A stretch of DNA of 64,000 nt from JBAZOO01 sp041648735. Its GTDB lineage: Bacteria; Verrucomicrobiota; Lentisphaeria; Oligosphaerales; CAITYL01. This document shows positions 46,544 to 55,974 of this stretch, piece by piece (the first letter of the stretch is position 1; every line of letters starts with the position of its first letter). Under the pieces are notes generated by a model that was given only the letters and a program-made list of their open reading frames with translations, was not told the DNA's origin and ran no database searches. The translations under genes and the position numbers were made by a program. The stretch covers positions 1 to 64,000 of the forward strand of contig JBAZOO010000011.1 in the NCBI GenBank assembly GCA_041648735.1, given 5' to 3'.

Positions 46544-47429
46544 CGGCGCCCATCTGGATCCCCTTGACCATGTGCTTCTGCATGATGATGAAGAGGACGA
46601 CCATCGGCAGGACCGACATGGTGACCCCGGCCATCAGCAGGTGGGTGGTCTGGCCGCGCGACGAATCGAAGTAGAGCAGGCCGATGGGCAGGGTGTATTT
46701 GTTGATGGACTTGAGCATGACCAGGGGCCAGAAAAAGCTCTGGTAGTTGCCCATGAAGGTGAAGATCGTCAGGGTGATGAGGCCGGGGCGGGCGAGGGGC
46801 AGGATGACGTCCCAGTAGAGGCGCCATTTGCTGGCGCCGTCGATTTCGGCGGCTTCGTCCAGGCTGGTGGGGATGGTCATCATGAATTGCCGGAGCATGA
46901 AGGTGCCGAAGGCGGAGAAGGAGGCGGGGACAATCAGGCCCAGGAAGGAATCCACCCAGCCGAGGGTGATCATGATCTGGTAGTTGGGGATCATGACCAC
47001 GAGTCCGGGCAGCATCATGGTTGAAAGGTAGAGCAGGAAGCACTTGTCGCGGCCGGGCCAGTTCAGGCGGCTGAAGCTGAAGGCGGCGAGGGAGCTGGTG
47101 AAGACTTGGAGGAAGGTGACCCAAGTGGCGACGAAGAGGCTGTTCCAATAGAACCGGCCGAAGGGGATGACGTTGAAGACCTCCGCATAGTTCCCCCATT
47201 GGAACGCCTTGGGCATCCATTCCGGGAGGCCGATTTCGGAAAGTTCCTTGAGGCTGGTCAGGACCATCCAGAGGAACGGCAGCATGAAGGCGAGGCTCAT
47301 CCCGACCAGGAGCAGGTGCAGGAGGCTGATGCCGAGGGCCTCCTTCTGGATGCTGCGGTCCTTCGCCTCTTTCCAGGACGCCGCCCTGGCCTCCTGGCTC
47401 ACCCCGAGCATTTCTTCAGTCGTTGACAT
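46533..47429 (-). CDS. Carbohydrate ABC transporter permease, MalG type
   Basis: This 298-residue inner-membrane permease has six helices: the first near residues 33-55, then the PFGRFYWNSLFVA motif. The EAA loop is DEAAEIDGASKWRLYWDVILPL, which contacts the ATPase. Members import oligosaccharides or monosaccharides with a MalF-like partner. Its start overlaps the MalF-type gene by 14 bp. It is the last gene of the importer, and no ATPase gene is adjacent; a shared MsmX/UgpC-like ATPase elsewhere is likely. The substrate is unknown. Confidence 0.92.
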
Positions 47430-48900
47430 ATTTGCTCCCGAACTTCCAGTTGATCATGGTGACCGTGAAAACCATGGCGAAAAGCATCCAGGAGATGGCG
47501 GAGGAATAGCCGAGCCGCCCGGTGGCGAAACCTTCGTTGTAGATGAAATAGCTGAGGGTCGTGGTTGAGCCGGCGGGGCCGCCCTGGGTCATGGTCCTGG
47601 CCATTTCGAAGCCGCCCTGCAAGCCGCCAATGACGGTCATGACCACAATGAAGAAGGTGATGGGGGCGAGCTGCGGCCAGACCACGTGCCAGAATTTCTG
47701 GAAGGGGCTGGCGCCGTCAATGTCGGCGGCCTCCTCCAGTTCCGGGGGGATGTTGCTCAGGCCGGCCAGATAAAGGAGCATGTTGTTGGAGCCGATGGCG
47801 CCCCACAGCCCCATGATCATGATGGCCGGCTTGGCCCATTGGTAGCTGGCCAGCCAGTCGGGGGGCGTCAGCCCTTCGGCGGCGGCGGCCATGGCGGGAA
47901 GGTTGTGGAAGACGACCGCGAAGCCGAGGAGGATGAAGGTCGGCACCAGGGCGGCCATGGCGAGCGTGAATGCCGTCCCCACCCGGCTCCAGGTTGCGCA
48001 ATGGAACTCCCGGCCCGCCCCTACCCGGACGGCTTGGATGCCCGCCACAATGGCGGCGGCGGCGGGGATTCCGATCTTCATGATGCCGAGAGGCGACCAG
48101 GTGGCGACGAAATAGATCGGCAACAGGGTGAAAAAGGCGCCGATGCCGAGGGCGCAGTGCCCGATCTCACCGTCCCGCCAGTGGTTGGCCAGGGAGCGGA
48201 GGATGTGGTTGACGATCCAAACCATCAGCAGTGCGCAGAGCAGGATCAGCCCGCCCATCACCCAAGGGGGGAGTTGGTTCACGGCTTTGCCCAGGGCGGC
48301 AAGCAGCGGTGCGAGCACGGCGTTGATGGGGCCGGTCTGGGGGCTGTAGAGCTTTTTCCAGAGCAGGTAGACGGCAACGCCCGAGGTGAAGTTCGGGAGA
48401 TAGAAGAGCACCCGGTAGACCGTCTGGCCGAAGAGGATGCCGCTGATCAGGGTGATGCCGCCGATTCCGGCGATCAGGATCACGACGGCGGCGGCCCCCA
48501 GCCCCACCAGCGTGAGCAGGAGGCAGGAAGCCAGGAGGATCGCGCCCGGCAGGAGGATCTTGAAGGCGCCGGACTTCTTCCCCTTCAGGTCCTTGTTCAG
48601 CAGGATGGCGGCGAACAGGCTGCCGGCGATGGCGACGGGCGCCCCCATCATGAGGAAGAGGGTGTTGCCCAAAAAGCGCCAGAAATCACGCTCCTGGAAA
48701 AGCCGGATGAAATTCTTGAAGCCGACGAACTGGATGCTCTCCTCGGGGTGGAACATGTTGTGCAGGGTCAAGTCCCAGTTGCTGAACGCCAGCACCATGC
48801 TGAAGAGCAGGGGCAGGGTGGTGAAGGTCAGGAACCCGAGGATGTTGGGCGTGAGGAAGCCAACGCCCGCCAGCAGGTTGGTGATTTTTTTGCTTCGCAT
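47416..48900 (-). CDS. Carbohydrate ABC transporter permease, MalF type with large insertion
   Basis: This 494-residue permease, about 200 residues longer than usual, keeps the normal first half (LLAGVGFLTPNILGFLTFTTLPLLFS, then FVGFKNFIRLF) and the EAA loop near residue 410 (EEAADIDGASPFQKFWHVVWPQL). Extra hydrophobic helices (about 125-300) lie between the first helices and the core, with a soluble stretch near 300-320. The start at 48900 is only one base after the binding-protein stop, so the pair is translationally coupled. The long form recurs in Lentisphaerae-type genomes to my knowledge. Confidence 0.9.
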   Translation of the reverse strand: MRSKKITNLLAGVGFLTPNILGFLTFTTLPLLFSMVLAFSNWDLTLHNMFHPEESIQFVGFKNFIRLFQERDFWRFLGNTLFLMMGAPVAIAGSLFAAILLNKDLKGKKSGAFKILLPGAILLASCLLLTLVGLGAAAVVILIAGIGGITLISGILFGQTVYRVLFYLPNFTSGVAVYLLWKKLYSPQTGPINAVLAPLLAALGKAVNQLPPWVMGGLILLCALLMVWIVNHILRSLANHWRDGEIGHCALGIGAFFTLLPIYFVATWSPLGIMKIGIPAAAAIVAGIQAVRVGAGREFHCATWSRVGTAFTLAMAALVPTFILLGFAVVFHNLPAMAAAAEGLTPPDWLASYQWAKPAIMIMGLWGAIGSNNMLLYLAGLSNIPPELEEAADIDGASPFQKFWHVVWPQLAPITFFIVVMTVIGGLQGGFEMARTMTQGGPAGSTTTLSYFIYNEGFATGRLGYSSAISWMLFAMVFTVTMINWKFGSKYVND

Positions 48901-48901
48901 C

Positions 48902-50377
48902 CTATTCCGCCTCCAGCCAGCCCATGTCCTTGTAATACTTCTTGTGGAACGGATTGCTGATCAGTTCCAGCGGAACCTTTTTCCCGGCCTTGCGCAATCC
49001 GTCAATCTTTTTTTGGATTGCCAGTTGCCGGTTGTATTCCGGCCGAAGCTTGGGATTCTCTTTCAGTTTCCGGGCGATTTCCTCATTGATCCGCTGCTCG
49101 CAGAGCTTCACTGCGTCTTCGGGTGACATCAGGTTGGAAAGGACGGCGTCCCGGCAGTCTTTCATGTAGTTGTTGTAGACCAGGTTATTGGAGACGAAGG
49201 GGGATTTGGTCATGACAATGGAAATGGCCACGGCATCCTGGGCGAATTTCTTGTGGACCCGCCATTCGTTCGGGAACTCCTTCGGCTGGAGATATTCTTC
49301 GCGCAAGGTGTAGATGGGGTTGGGCGGGAGGGCGTCGGCATCCGCCACAATGTTCATGTTGTACTCCTCGCTGGCAAGGTAGGCCAGGAAATACTTGGCC
49401 AGTTCCTTGTGCTTGCCGCCTTTATAGACAAACGCGGCCCTTGTCGCGATGGTGGTGTTGGGATAGCCGCCATTGGGGAATTCGACGGCGTCAAGTTCCA
49501 GCTTGCCGAATTCGCGGAACTGGATCAGCGCATAGCGGCCGACGGGGACCATCGCGAATTTGCCGCTGAAGAAGAGCTGGAAGCCCGCCCCGCCGTAGCC
49601 GACCTCGCTGGTGAAGGAGGCGCTTTCGGCGGCGGATGGGACGAGGTGATCCTCATTGATCCATTTCTTGTTGAGCTTGAGGGCGTTCCGGTAGCCGTCA
49701 TGGCCCGCTCCCGTCAACTGCGCCCGGGTCAGCGTCTCGTTGAACACATCGGTGCCGAAGGAGCGCATCAGGGTGAGGATGTCGATGTCCGCGCTCCAGA
49801 AGTACTGGCGCCTTTCCAGCCCGCGGTTGGCGACCGCGACAAACTCCTTCCCCCGGCGCTCGAACTCGGCGATGTCCCAGCGCATCGGCGGCGCTTCCAG
49901 GCCAAGTTCCTTGAAAATCCCGAGGTTCACAAAAAACATGTTCGCGGAGACATTGCAGGGGAAGAGGTACTGCCGGCCCTGCACCTTGAGGTCGTCCTCC
50001 AGCGACGGATAGGTCTTCGCCGGATCGAACCCCAGCCGCTTCGCGTCCTCGGTGACGTCTTCCATGATCCCCATCTCCTGGAAGTAGATCACGTCGCCAC
50101 CCCCGCAGTCCATCACATCGCCGCCGACCCCGGAAATGCTCTGGATGATCAGCTTGGATGGTTCCCGGTTGGCGCTGTCGATCCGCAGTTCGCAGTCCGG
50201 ATAGTTGTTCTTCCGCATCCACTCCCCGAAGTTCTGGATTTGCAGGGTGCGGGCGGGGTTGTTGTCGGTGACCCAGTAGATGACGGGCTTGTCGGCGGCG
50301 CGCTCGCTGGTGAGCCAGAAAGTCACCAGGCTGGCGCCGACGAGAATGCTCAAAAGTGTGGCAAAGAGGTATTTCAA
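48902..50377 (-). CDS. Extracellular sugar-binding protein of the ABC importer
   Basis: This solute-binding protein has 491 residues from a TTG start at 50377, with GGAG eight bases upstream. The N-terminal hydrophobic stretch (LLSILVGASLVTFWL) anchors or exports it. The mature part has the usual binding-protein pattern: VIYWVTDNNPART, then GGDVMDCGGGDVIYFQ. An aromatic-rich mid-region follows (SADIDILTLMRSFG, GGAGFQLFFSGKFAMVPVGR). Such tryptophan/tyrosine-lined pockets bind sugars. A long charged C-terminal helix (about 430-475) is unusual. The frame is open to 50500, but the extra residues are low-complexity. Confidence 0.85.
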   Translation of the reverse strand: MKYLFATLLSILVGASLVTFWLTSERAADKPVIYWVTDNNPARTLQIQNFGEWMRKNNYPDCELRIDSANREPSKLIIQSISGVGGDVMDCGGGDVIYFQEMGIMEDVTEDAKRLGFDPAKTYPSLEDDLKVQGRQYLFPCNVSANMFFVNLGIFKELGLEAPPMRWDIAEFERRGKEFVAVANRGLERRQYFWSADIDILTLMRSFGTDVFNETLTRAQLTGAGHDGYRNALKLNKKWINEDHLVPSAAESASFTSEVGYGGAGFQLFFSGKFAMVPVGRYALIQFREFGKLELDAVEFPNGGYPNTTIATRAAFVYKGGKHKELAKYFLAYLASEEYNMNIVADADALPPNPIYTLREEYLQPKEFPNEWRVHKKFAQDAVAISIVMTKSPFVSNNLVYNNYMKDCRDAVLSNLMSPEDAVKLCEQRINEEIARKLKENPKLRPEYNRQLAIQKKIDGLRKAGKKVPLELISNPFHKKYYKDMGWLEAE

Positions 50378-50615
50378 AAGAATGGCTCCAGTTGAAATTT
50401 CCGTTCGGCGTTCAGGTTGGGGCGGTGGGGCAAGGGGGGCGGCCTTGGCAAATGGGGCGCCATCCCGAAGGGGAAGGCCGGCAAAAGCGGGGCGCGCCAT
50501 CCGCCGCCCGAGGCCGTCCAGAACCGGGTAATATCTCCCGGAAAGGGGGGAGATGCAAACGCTTGGGACTTGAAATTTGAAATTGGGGAATCGGGATTCG
50601 GCGCCCCATGCACTT

Positions 50616-52067
50616 TCACCCGGGGATGGCCACGCATTCGATGCCGAAGGCGGCGGCGACCTTGCGGATGGCCGCGGCGCGGTGGCCGAGGCCGAGGGCG
50701 AAATGGTGGGTGGGGCCTTCGGCGACCCAGCGGGTGAGGAAGGTGCGCACGTCCGGCTTGAACCGGCCGTGGGTGTTGGTGTTGCCGGTGGGCGGGACCG
50801 GGCCGGCGACCGACTCGCCCTCGGCGACGATGAACTTGAACTTGCCGTCGGCCTTCACCCCGATGCTGAGCATGGTGATCGGGCCGTCCTTGATCCGGAA
50901 TTCGACGCTGGCGCCGGAGCCGGGCTTGCCGTGGTACTGCTTGAGGCTGCGGATGACCGGCTGGCCAGCGGCGATGTTGAGGTGGTGCGGGCCGTCGTGG
51001 CCGACGAGGACGGAGTCGCGGCGGAAATCAACGGGGTGGAACTCGGCGAAGCTGCCGCCCATGTCGAGCCGGTCCAGGATCATCATGGCCACGCAGGTCT
51101 TGAGGTCGAACTCGCCGCACATGGGGAAGCCGGCGCTGGTGAGCAGGGAATTGCCGACGATGAGGTTGGTGACCAGTTCGCGCATGGGGGAGCCGGGCTC
51201 GGCCTCGTAGTAGTAGGCGAGGCCGTCGAGCGCCTTGTCCTCGATGAACCGCTCCAGGGCGACGGCGGCGCGGGCGGCGGTGGCGAGGTCCTTGTCGGTG
51301 AGCTTGGTGGTGAGGGGGTCGGAGACCGGGTCGGGGGTGGCGAAGAACTCCAGGATTTCCCGGCTCTTGGCGGCGATGGCGTCCGCGGAAACGTCCCGGT
51401 AATGCTTCATGATCTGGTCGGGCTCGCACTGGACGACGTGGGCGCCGAAGGCGGCGGTGACGGCGGTGGGGTCGGTCTGCATGTCGAGCATGGCTTCGAG
51501 GACGTGGCCCAGGTGGCCGAAGCGGGCGCGGCGGAGGGAGTGGACGGCCTTGGCGACGGCGCACCATTCGGCAATGGCGGCGTCGGCCACGGGGTCGTCG
51601 TGGAGGGTGCCGAGGATGACCTCCGGCGCCGGCCGCCCCATGCGGATGGCGACGCCGGTGAACTCGGGCACGGAGCAGAAGTCGTCGTTGCAGAGTTGGA
51701 CGTAGGTCCGGGCGTTCGGATAGTCCATGGCCTTGAGCGGCTGGAGCGCGGCCAGGACGACGGGGATCTTGAGGTCGCGGACGATGGCGCCGAAGGTTGC
51801 GGAGGTCGCATAGGTGAGCATGTCCACGAAGAGGAGGTCGGGATCGAACGCCTTGATTTGGGGCAGTGCGGCCTGGGCGGCCTGGGCGTTGTCAACCATG
51901 CCGAAGCACTGGACCTTGACGCCATGGGCGCCGACCTTCCCCAGGAAGACGTCAAGCTTGCCCATCAGCTCGTCGCGCAGTCCGGGGAACTGCCCCCAGT
52001 AGGTGTCGAGCCCGACGCCGATGACCGCGACGTTCGCCGTGAGTTCATTCCGCCGTTTGACTTGCAT
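50616..52067 (-). CDS. L-arabinose/L-fucose isomerase-like protein
   Basis: This 483-residue protein of the fucose/arabinose isomerase superfamily has the N-terminal domain VAVIGVGLDTYWGQFPGLRDEL, a middle domain with FVDMLTYATSATFGAIV, and a C-terminal domain with a HHFALGLGHRA motif. The metal-ligand region appears around GFPMCGEFDLKTCVAMMILD (glutamate near residue 316). It would interconvert an aldose and ketose with Mn or similar. GGAAGGA precedes ATG 52067. It is between the unknown glycosidase-like gene (28 bp) and the binding-protein gene, so it probably acts on the imported sugar. Confidence 0.82.
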   Translation of the reverse strand: MQVKRRNELTANVAVIGVGLDTYWGQFPGLRDELMGKLDVFLGKVGAHGVKVQCFGMVDNAQAAQAALPQIKAFDPDLLFVDMLTYATSATFGAIVRDLKIPVVLAALQPLKAMDYPNARTYVQLCNDDFCSVPEFTGVAIRMGRPAPEVILGTLHDDPVADAAIAEWCAVAKAVHSLRRARFGHLGHVLEAMLDMQTDPTAVTAAFGAHVVQCEPDQIMKHYRDVSADAIAAKSREILEFFATPDPVSDPLTTKLTDKDLATAARAAVALERFIEDKALDGLAYYYEAEPGSPMRELVTNLIVGNSLLTSAGFPMCGEFDLKTCVAMMILDRLDMGGSFAEFHPVDFRRDSVLVGHDGPHHLNIAAGQPVIRSLKQYHGKPGSGASVEFRIKDGPITMLSIGVKADGKFKFIVAEGESVAGPVPPTGNTNTHGRFKPDVRTFLTRWVAEGPTHHFALGLGHRAAAIRKVAAAFGIECVAIPG

Positions 52068-52095
52068 GGGTGGATCCTTCCGTTTTGCGTCCAGT

Positions 52096-54528
52096 TCAAG
52101 CGAGAATTTGGATCATCAGTTCGCCGGTGACATTTTCCACTTCCAGGCAGTCGCCGTCGGTCGTCGCGACGGGCCGGGCGTCGGCCCAGTCGCCACCAAG
52201 GAAGGGATGTTGCGGATTCCGCAGGAAACGGACCTTGGCCGCCTTGCCCGTTTCGGGGAGGAAGCGGACCGTGGCGCCCTTCAGCCCCTTCACCAGGATT
52301 TGCCGGCGCAGGCAAATCTCTTCGGCGGTGCTTTCGCCGGCGGCGACGAAGCCGTCATCCTGGGCGACGAAGACGCGGCATTCCTCATGCCAGCTCCGGG
52401 GCAGGCGGTAGCAGGCGTAGCCGGCGCGGAGGACGGTTTCGGTGCCGGTGAAGATTGGCGCGCCCAGCGGGGTCTTGAGCCGGATGCCAGCGGTGAGGTC
52501 TGGGGTGAAGCCGGCGAAATGGAGGGCGTTGTCGTGGCGGGCGATGAGGGTGATGGGGCAGCGGGCGCCCCATTCCCGCTTCTCGAAGCGGATGGTCCAG
52601 CCAAATTCGGCGAGCAAGAGCCCCGGCAGCCGTTCCAGGTGGAAGTTGAGCGCGGGATCCCGGGGCGCGAGGTGCTGGCCGCCCTCGCCGGCCTTGCCCG
52701 AGACCGTGCCCCGGAGCCAGACGGCACGGCCGCCCTTCCAGGCCGGGAGGGCGCGGGTGGCGGCGATGACGCGGGTCTGGGAGCCTTGGGCGGCGCTGGC
52801 CAGCACCGTGGTGGCGGCATCGCCGGCCATCGCGTCAAGGCCGCCGCCGGAGACCAGGGGGTCATGGTGGAAGGTGGCGGGGATGGCGCCCGCCGCCACG
52901 GCGTCCAGTTCCAGGGAAGAAATGAAGGTGAAGTCGCCGGAGAGCGGCGGCGCCGGCGCCAGGCCGATGAGTGACCGCAACCGCTCCGGCGCGCCGGCGA
53001 GGGGGCCGTAGAGCATGGCGCGGCCGCCGCCGGAGACAAAGGCGGCAATGGCGGCGGCGCACTCGTCGGACAAGGTCCCGCACGGAGCGAAGAGGATCGA
53101 GGCCTTGTAGAGGTCCGGCTTTTCGCGGAGCGTCTTCACGAAATTGGCGCTGCTGACCACGGTGTTGAGGGGGAGCCCGTGGTTGATGGCGCCGCAGACA
53201 AACCAGTCGCCGAAGAAAATGGCATCGAGCCCGCGCCCCGCCGCGACTTGGTCGTGGATCTCGTCGAAAGGGTAGACCCAGACCAGCGGCCCGGGACTGT
53301 CGGGGGCGGTGGCCAGCGCTTCGAGCAGCTTGGGAACGACCTCCAGGGGAACCTGGTCCGGCATCCGGCCGAAGGCGTCGTCAACCGTGAGCAGGGAGAG
53401 ATGGTCGGGGGTGCGGATGGCGCCGGTGGCGTCGAGCCGGGCGATGGTGAGCGGGAGGAAGATGTCATGGCTTTCGCGGTGGTAGCGGTCGAGCCAGGGG
53501 CTGTTCTTGAACCAAGGGTCGTGGAGGTAGAAGCGGAACTGGTAGGAGCGGTCATCCGGGACTTCCGCGATGTGGGCCATCCAGCCGCCGAGTTCGATGC
53601 CGAAGTCGCCGTCCATGGCGGCCCAGGGGGAGTTGGGCGGCGGCAGCGGCTTGAAGGTGCGGTAGATCTCGCGGATCGGCACGCCGTCGGAGGCGACATC
53701 CACGCCGGTGGGGAAATTGCTGCCCCGGCAGTGGACGGGAAAGGCGCAGGCGGCGGTGAACTCCGTCCAGAAATCCAGGATGCGTTTGCGGGTTTCCGGG
53801 GCGCGGGCGTTGGAGAAGCTCTTGCCGTCGAAGAGGGCGCCGGTGTAGGACCAGCTTTCCAGGCCGAAGCCGAAGCCGTTGGAGAGCCAGATGGCGTCGA
53901 AGCCCATGTCGCTGAGGAAGAGCTGGGCCTGGCGGCCGAGGAAGCGGCCGAACGGCTCGCCTTGGGGGATGCCGTTGGGGTAGGAGGCATAGGCGCGGGT
54001 GTCGGCGTTGAGGGTGGCATAGCAGCAGACGAAGCTGGGGGCGCCGCCCCAGCGGCAGAGGCAGATTTCCGGATGGCGCTCGTACTTGAAGGCGGACTTG
54101 GCGAACTCCGGGCCGGGGTCGAAGGTGGCGATGACGCGGACGGGCTTGCCCAGGGTTGCGGTGCGCGCCTTGATTTTCCCCACGAGCCCCTTCAGCCAGG
54201 CGTAGGTGAACTCCGGCGGGTTTTCCATGTAGGGATAGGGGTGCTTGTGGATGCCCAGCCCCTCCGGATCGCTCGGGCTGGTCCCGCCCCAGCGCGGGTT
54301 GGCGACGCCGATCCACTTGGCCCATTCGAAGGTGGCGGCGGGGTTGCGGTTGTAGTCCAGGATTTCCGAGCCGTCGGCGGCCCAGAGCATGACGGAGACG
54401 GCCTCGGCCCGGTCGGTCAGCTCGCGCCATTGGCGGAAGAGCCGGTCCAGGACGGCCTCCTGGGTCGCCGCGGCGGTGTCGGTGAACGGCTTCAGGCTCA
54501 TTTCAAGATTGACATTCGCCAACTTCAT
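52096..54528 (-). CDS. Large putative glycoside hydrolase of unknown family
   Basis: This 810-residue protein shows no export signal. The first two-thirds look like a TIM-barrel glycosidase: VNLEMSLKPFTD at the start, FDAIWLSNGFGFGLESWS near 195-212, and several Asp/Glu-rich loops. Near residues 460-520 is a GATase-like segment (YKASILFAPCGTLSDECAAAI, then FVSGGGRAMLYGP) as in the trimerisation domain of GH42-type beta-galactosidases. A beta-rich C-terminal domain follows. GGAGG precedes ATG 54528. I cannot assign it to a family or point to catalytic acids. The context, an isomerase and sugar importer, supports cytoplasmic glycan breakdown. Confidence 0.7.
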   Translation of the reverse strand: MKLANVNLEMSLKPFTDTAAATQEAVLDRLFRQWRELTDRAEAVSVMLWAADGSEILDYNRNPAATFEWAKWIGVANPRWGGTSPSDPEGLGIHKHPYPYMENPPEFTYAWLKGLVGKIKARTATLGKPVRVIATFDPGPEFAKSAFKYERHPEICLCRWGGAPSFVCCYATLNADTRAYASYPNGIPQGEPFGRFLGRQAQLFLSDMGFDAIWLSNGFGFGLESWSYTGALFDGKSFSNARAPETRKRILDFWTEFTAACAFPVHCRGSNFPTGVDVASDGVPIREIYRTFKPLPPPNSPWAAMDGDFGIELGGWMAHIAEVPDDRSYQFRFYLHDPWFKNSPWLDRYHRESHDIFLPLTIARLDATGAIRTPDHLSLLTVDDAFGRMPDQVPLEVVPKLLEALATAPDSPGPLVWVYPFDEIHDQVAAGRGLDAIFFGDWFVCGAINHGLPLNTVVSSANFVKTLREKPDLYKASILFAPCGTLSDECAAAIAAFVSGGGRAMLYGPLAGAPERLRSLIGLAPAPPLSGDFTFISSLELDAVAAGAIPATFHHDPLVSGGGLDAMAGDAATTVLASAAQGSQTRVIAATRALPAWKGGRAVWLRGTVSGKAGEGGQHLAPRDPALNFHLERLPGLLLAEFGWTIRFEKREWGARCPITLIARHDNALHFAGFTPDLTAGIRLKTPLGAPIFTGTETVLRAGYACYRLPRSWHEECRVFVAQDDGFVAAGESTAEEICLRRQILVKGLKGATVRFLPETGKAAKVRFLRNPQHPFLGGDWADARPVATTDGDCLEVENVTGELMIQILA

Positions 54529-54543
54529 CTTCGACCCTCCGGT

Positions 54544-55008
54544 TCAATACTGGCCAAACTCATGGGCCGTAGCGACCATCGCCAGGAAATTCTCCGGCAG
54601 GACGCTGGCGACAATCGAATGGTCGGAGCAGACCACGTAGCCTCCGTCCTTGGCCAGGGCTTCGATGTGACGGCGCGTGTCGGCGCGGACTTCATCGGCA
54701 GTCCCGGAGGAAAGAAGGGCGACGCTGATGTTGCCGACGGGGCAAAGGCGGTCGCCATATTTCGCCTTGAAGGCATAGATGTCATTCGCCCCGGACTGCA
54801 GGGGATGGCAGGCCTCGACTCCCCATTCCAGCCAGTATGGAATGACCGCCGGCGGCATGGTCCAAAAGTCCAGGTCGTAGCTGGCGCGCCCCAGGCAATG
54901 GGCGATGCTTCTGGGGCCGATCCAGACTTCGAAGTTCGGGACGCGGTCAAGTTTCTGCCGCCGGAACGCCGCCAGCAGCCGGTTGATGTTGGGGCGTTCA
55001 GCTTTCAA
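54544..55008 (-). pseudogene. URO-D-like methyltransferase remnant with in-frame internal deletion
   Basis: The uroporphyrinogen-decarboxylase-like family is about 350 residues; this product is 154. Residues 1-53 are the family N-terminus (NRLLAAFRRQKLDRVPNFEVW). From about residue 56 (YWLEWGVEACHPLQ, then ANDIYAFKAKYGDRLCPVGN) the sequence is the C-terminal third. Some 190 residues, including most of the barrel, are absent, yet the frame is kept. The junction lies near 54846. The start is a TTG overlapping the iclR stop as TTGA. It is probably non-functional. The full-length family members often sit in sugar-degradation loci of this lineage. Confidence 0.75.
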
Positions 55009-55760
55009 TCTCTGGGATCCTCTCGGTGTCCAGTTTCTTTCAGGGAACGGCTCATGGCCTGTGCCGCCGCCACGATCCGGCGGACGATCTGTTTGCCCAG
55101 CGTGACGTCGAACCTGGAAAGCGGCACACTGATCCCCAAGGCGAGGATCCCCCGCCCCGCGGCGTCGAACACCGGAACGCCGAAGGCCGCCACCCCGCTC
55201 CGGTTGTAGTCCGTCAACTCGGCATGACCGGCGTCGCGGACGGCGCGCAGCCGCTGTTCAAGCCCGGCGATTTCCGCATGCCGGGGCCGGGCCTGGAGGT
55301 AGGCCGTAATGGTGCCGACGTCCTGCCAAGCCAGCAGCGCCTGGCCGCAGGCCATGAGGTGCGGATCGGCCAACTCCCCCGTCGGCGGCACCGAAGTTGA
55401 CAACTCCTTTTCGCAAGTGCGGGAACAGACGCACTGGAAGGCGCCGCGGTCGCAGGCCAGGGCCACGGTGGTCTCCCCGAACTCCCGGAAGAGCGCCTGC
55501 ACGTGCGGCCGGGCCAGGTCGCCCAGCCGCGCCGGAAGGTCGGCGGCGCGCCCCAGAAACACCGCCGCCAAGCCGACGCGATACCGGCGCGAATCTTCGT
55601 CAAATTCCAGGTATTGCCGGGCCTGGAGGGTTTTGAGCAACTGTTGGGCGGTGGGCGGCTTCATGCCGGTCAGGCGCGCCAGTTCGCGGACGCCGATCCA
55701 GTCGCCGTGGCTGGCGACGGTGTTGAGCAGGGTGAGCGCCTTGTTGACGGACTGGACCAT
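55005..55760 (-). CDS. IclR-family transcriptional regulator
   Basis: This 251-residue regulator starts VNKALTLLNTVASHGDWIGVRELARLTGMKPP, an IclR-type winged helix-turn-helix, with the DNA-reading helix at TAQQLLKTLQARQYLEFD. The C-terminal effector-binding GAF-like domain has VPPTGELADPHLMACGQALLA and VAAFGVPVFDAAGRGILALGIS, which are family motifs. The start at 55760 was chosen over the open frame to 55967. It heads the minus-strand unit with the URO-D remnant, glycosidase-like protein, isomerase and sugar importer, and so is the likely local regulator. Confidence 0.9.
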   Translation of the reverse strand: MVQSVNKALTLLNTVASHGDWIGVRELARLTGMKPPTAQQLLKTLQARQYLEFDEDSRRYRVGLAAVFLGRAADLPARLGDLARPHVQALFREFGETTVALACDRGAFQCVCSRTCEKELSTSVPPTGELADPHLMACGQALLAWQDVGTITAYLQARPRHAEIAGLEQRLRAVRDAGHAELTDYNRSGVAAFGVPVFDAAGRGILALGISVPLSRFDVTLGKQIVRRIVAAAQAMSRSLKETGHREDPRD

Positions 55761-55800
55761 GTTTGTTCCGTTATGGTGAACGATGTTTTGCGATGTCGGA
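55761..55800 (-). promoter_or_regulatory. Possible iclR promoter/operator
   Basis: On the minus strand a TTGTCC element near 55798 and an ACATCG direct repeat (two copies four bases apart, about 55780-55795) precede the iclR start. The ends TTGT and ACAA form a loose dyad. This is a plausible auto-regulatory site, not a firm one. Confidence 0.3.
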
Positions 55801-55974
55801 CAATGTACCGCCCAAGCAAGGAAGTGGCAACCCCGAACGGAGCCCGCCGGGAGCGGCAAACTCCGCCCCTTTCCGTTGCGGCTCAGCCGGCCGGCACGAT
55901 TGCCATGCACCGGGAACGGAAAGAGGAACCAAGCGAAGGCCGCGTCCAAAGACGGCGCGAAAGGCAACGGCGGT

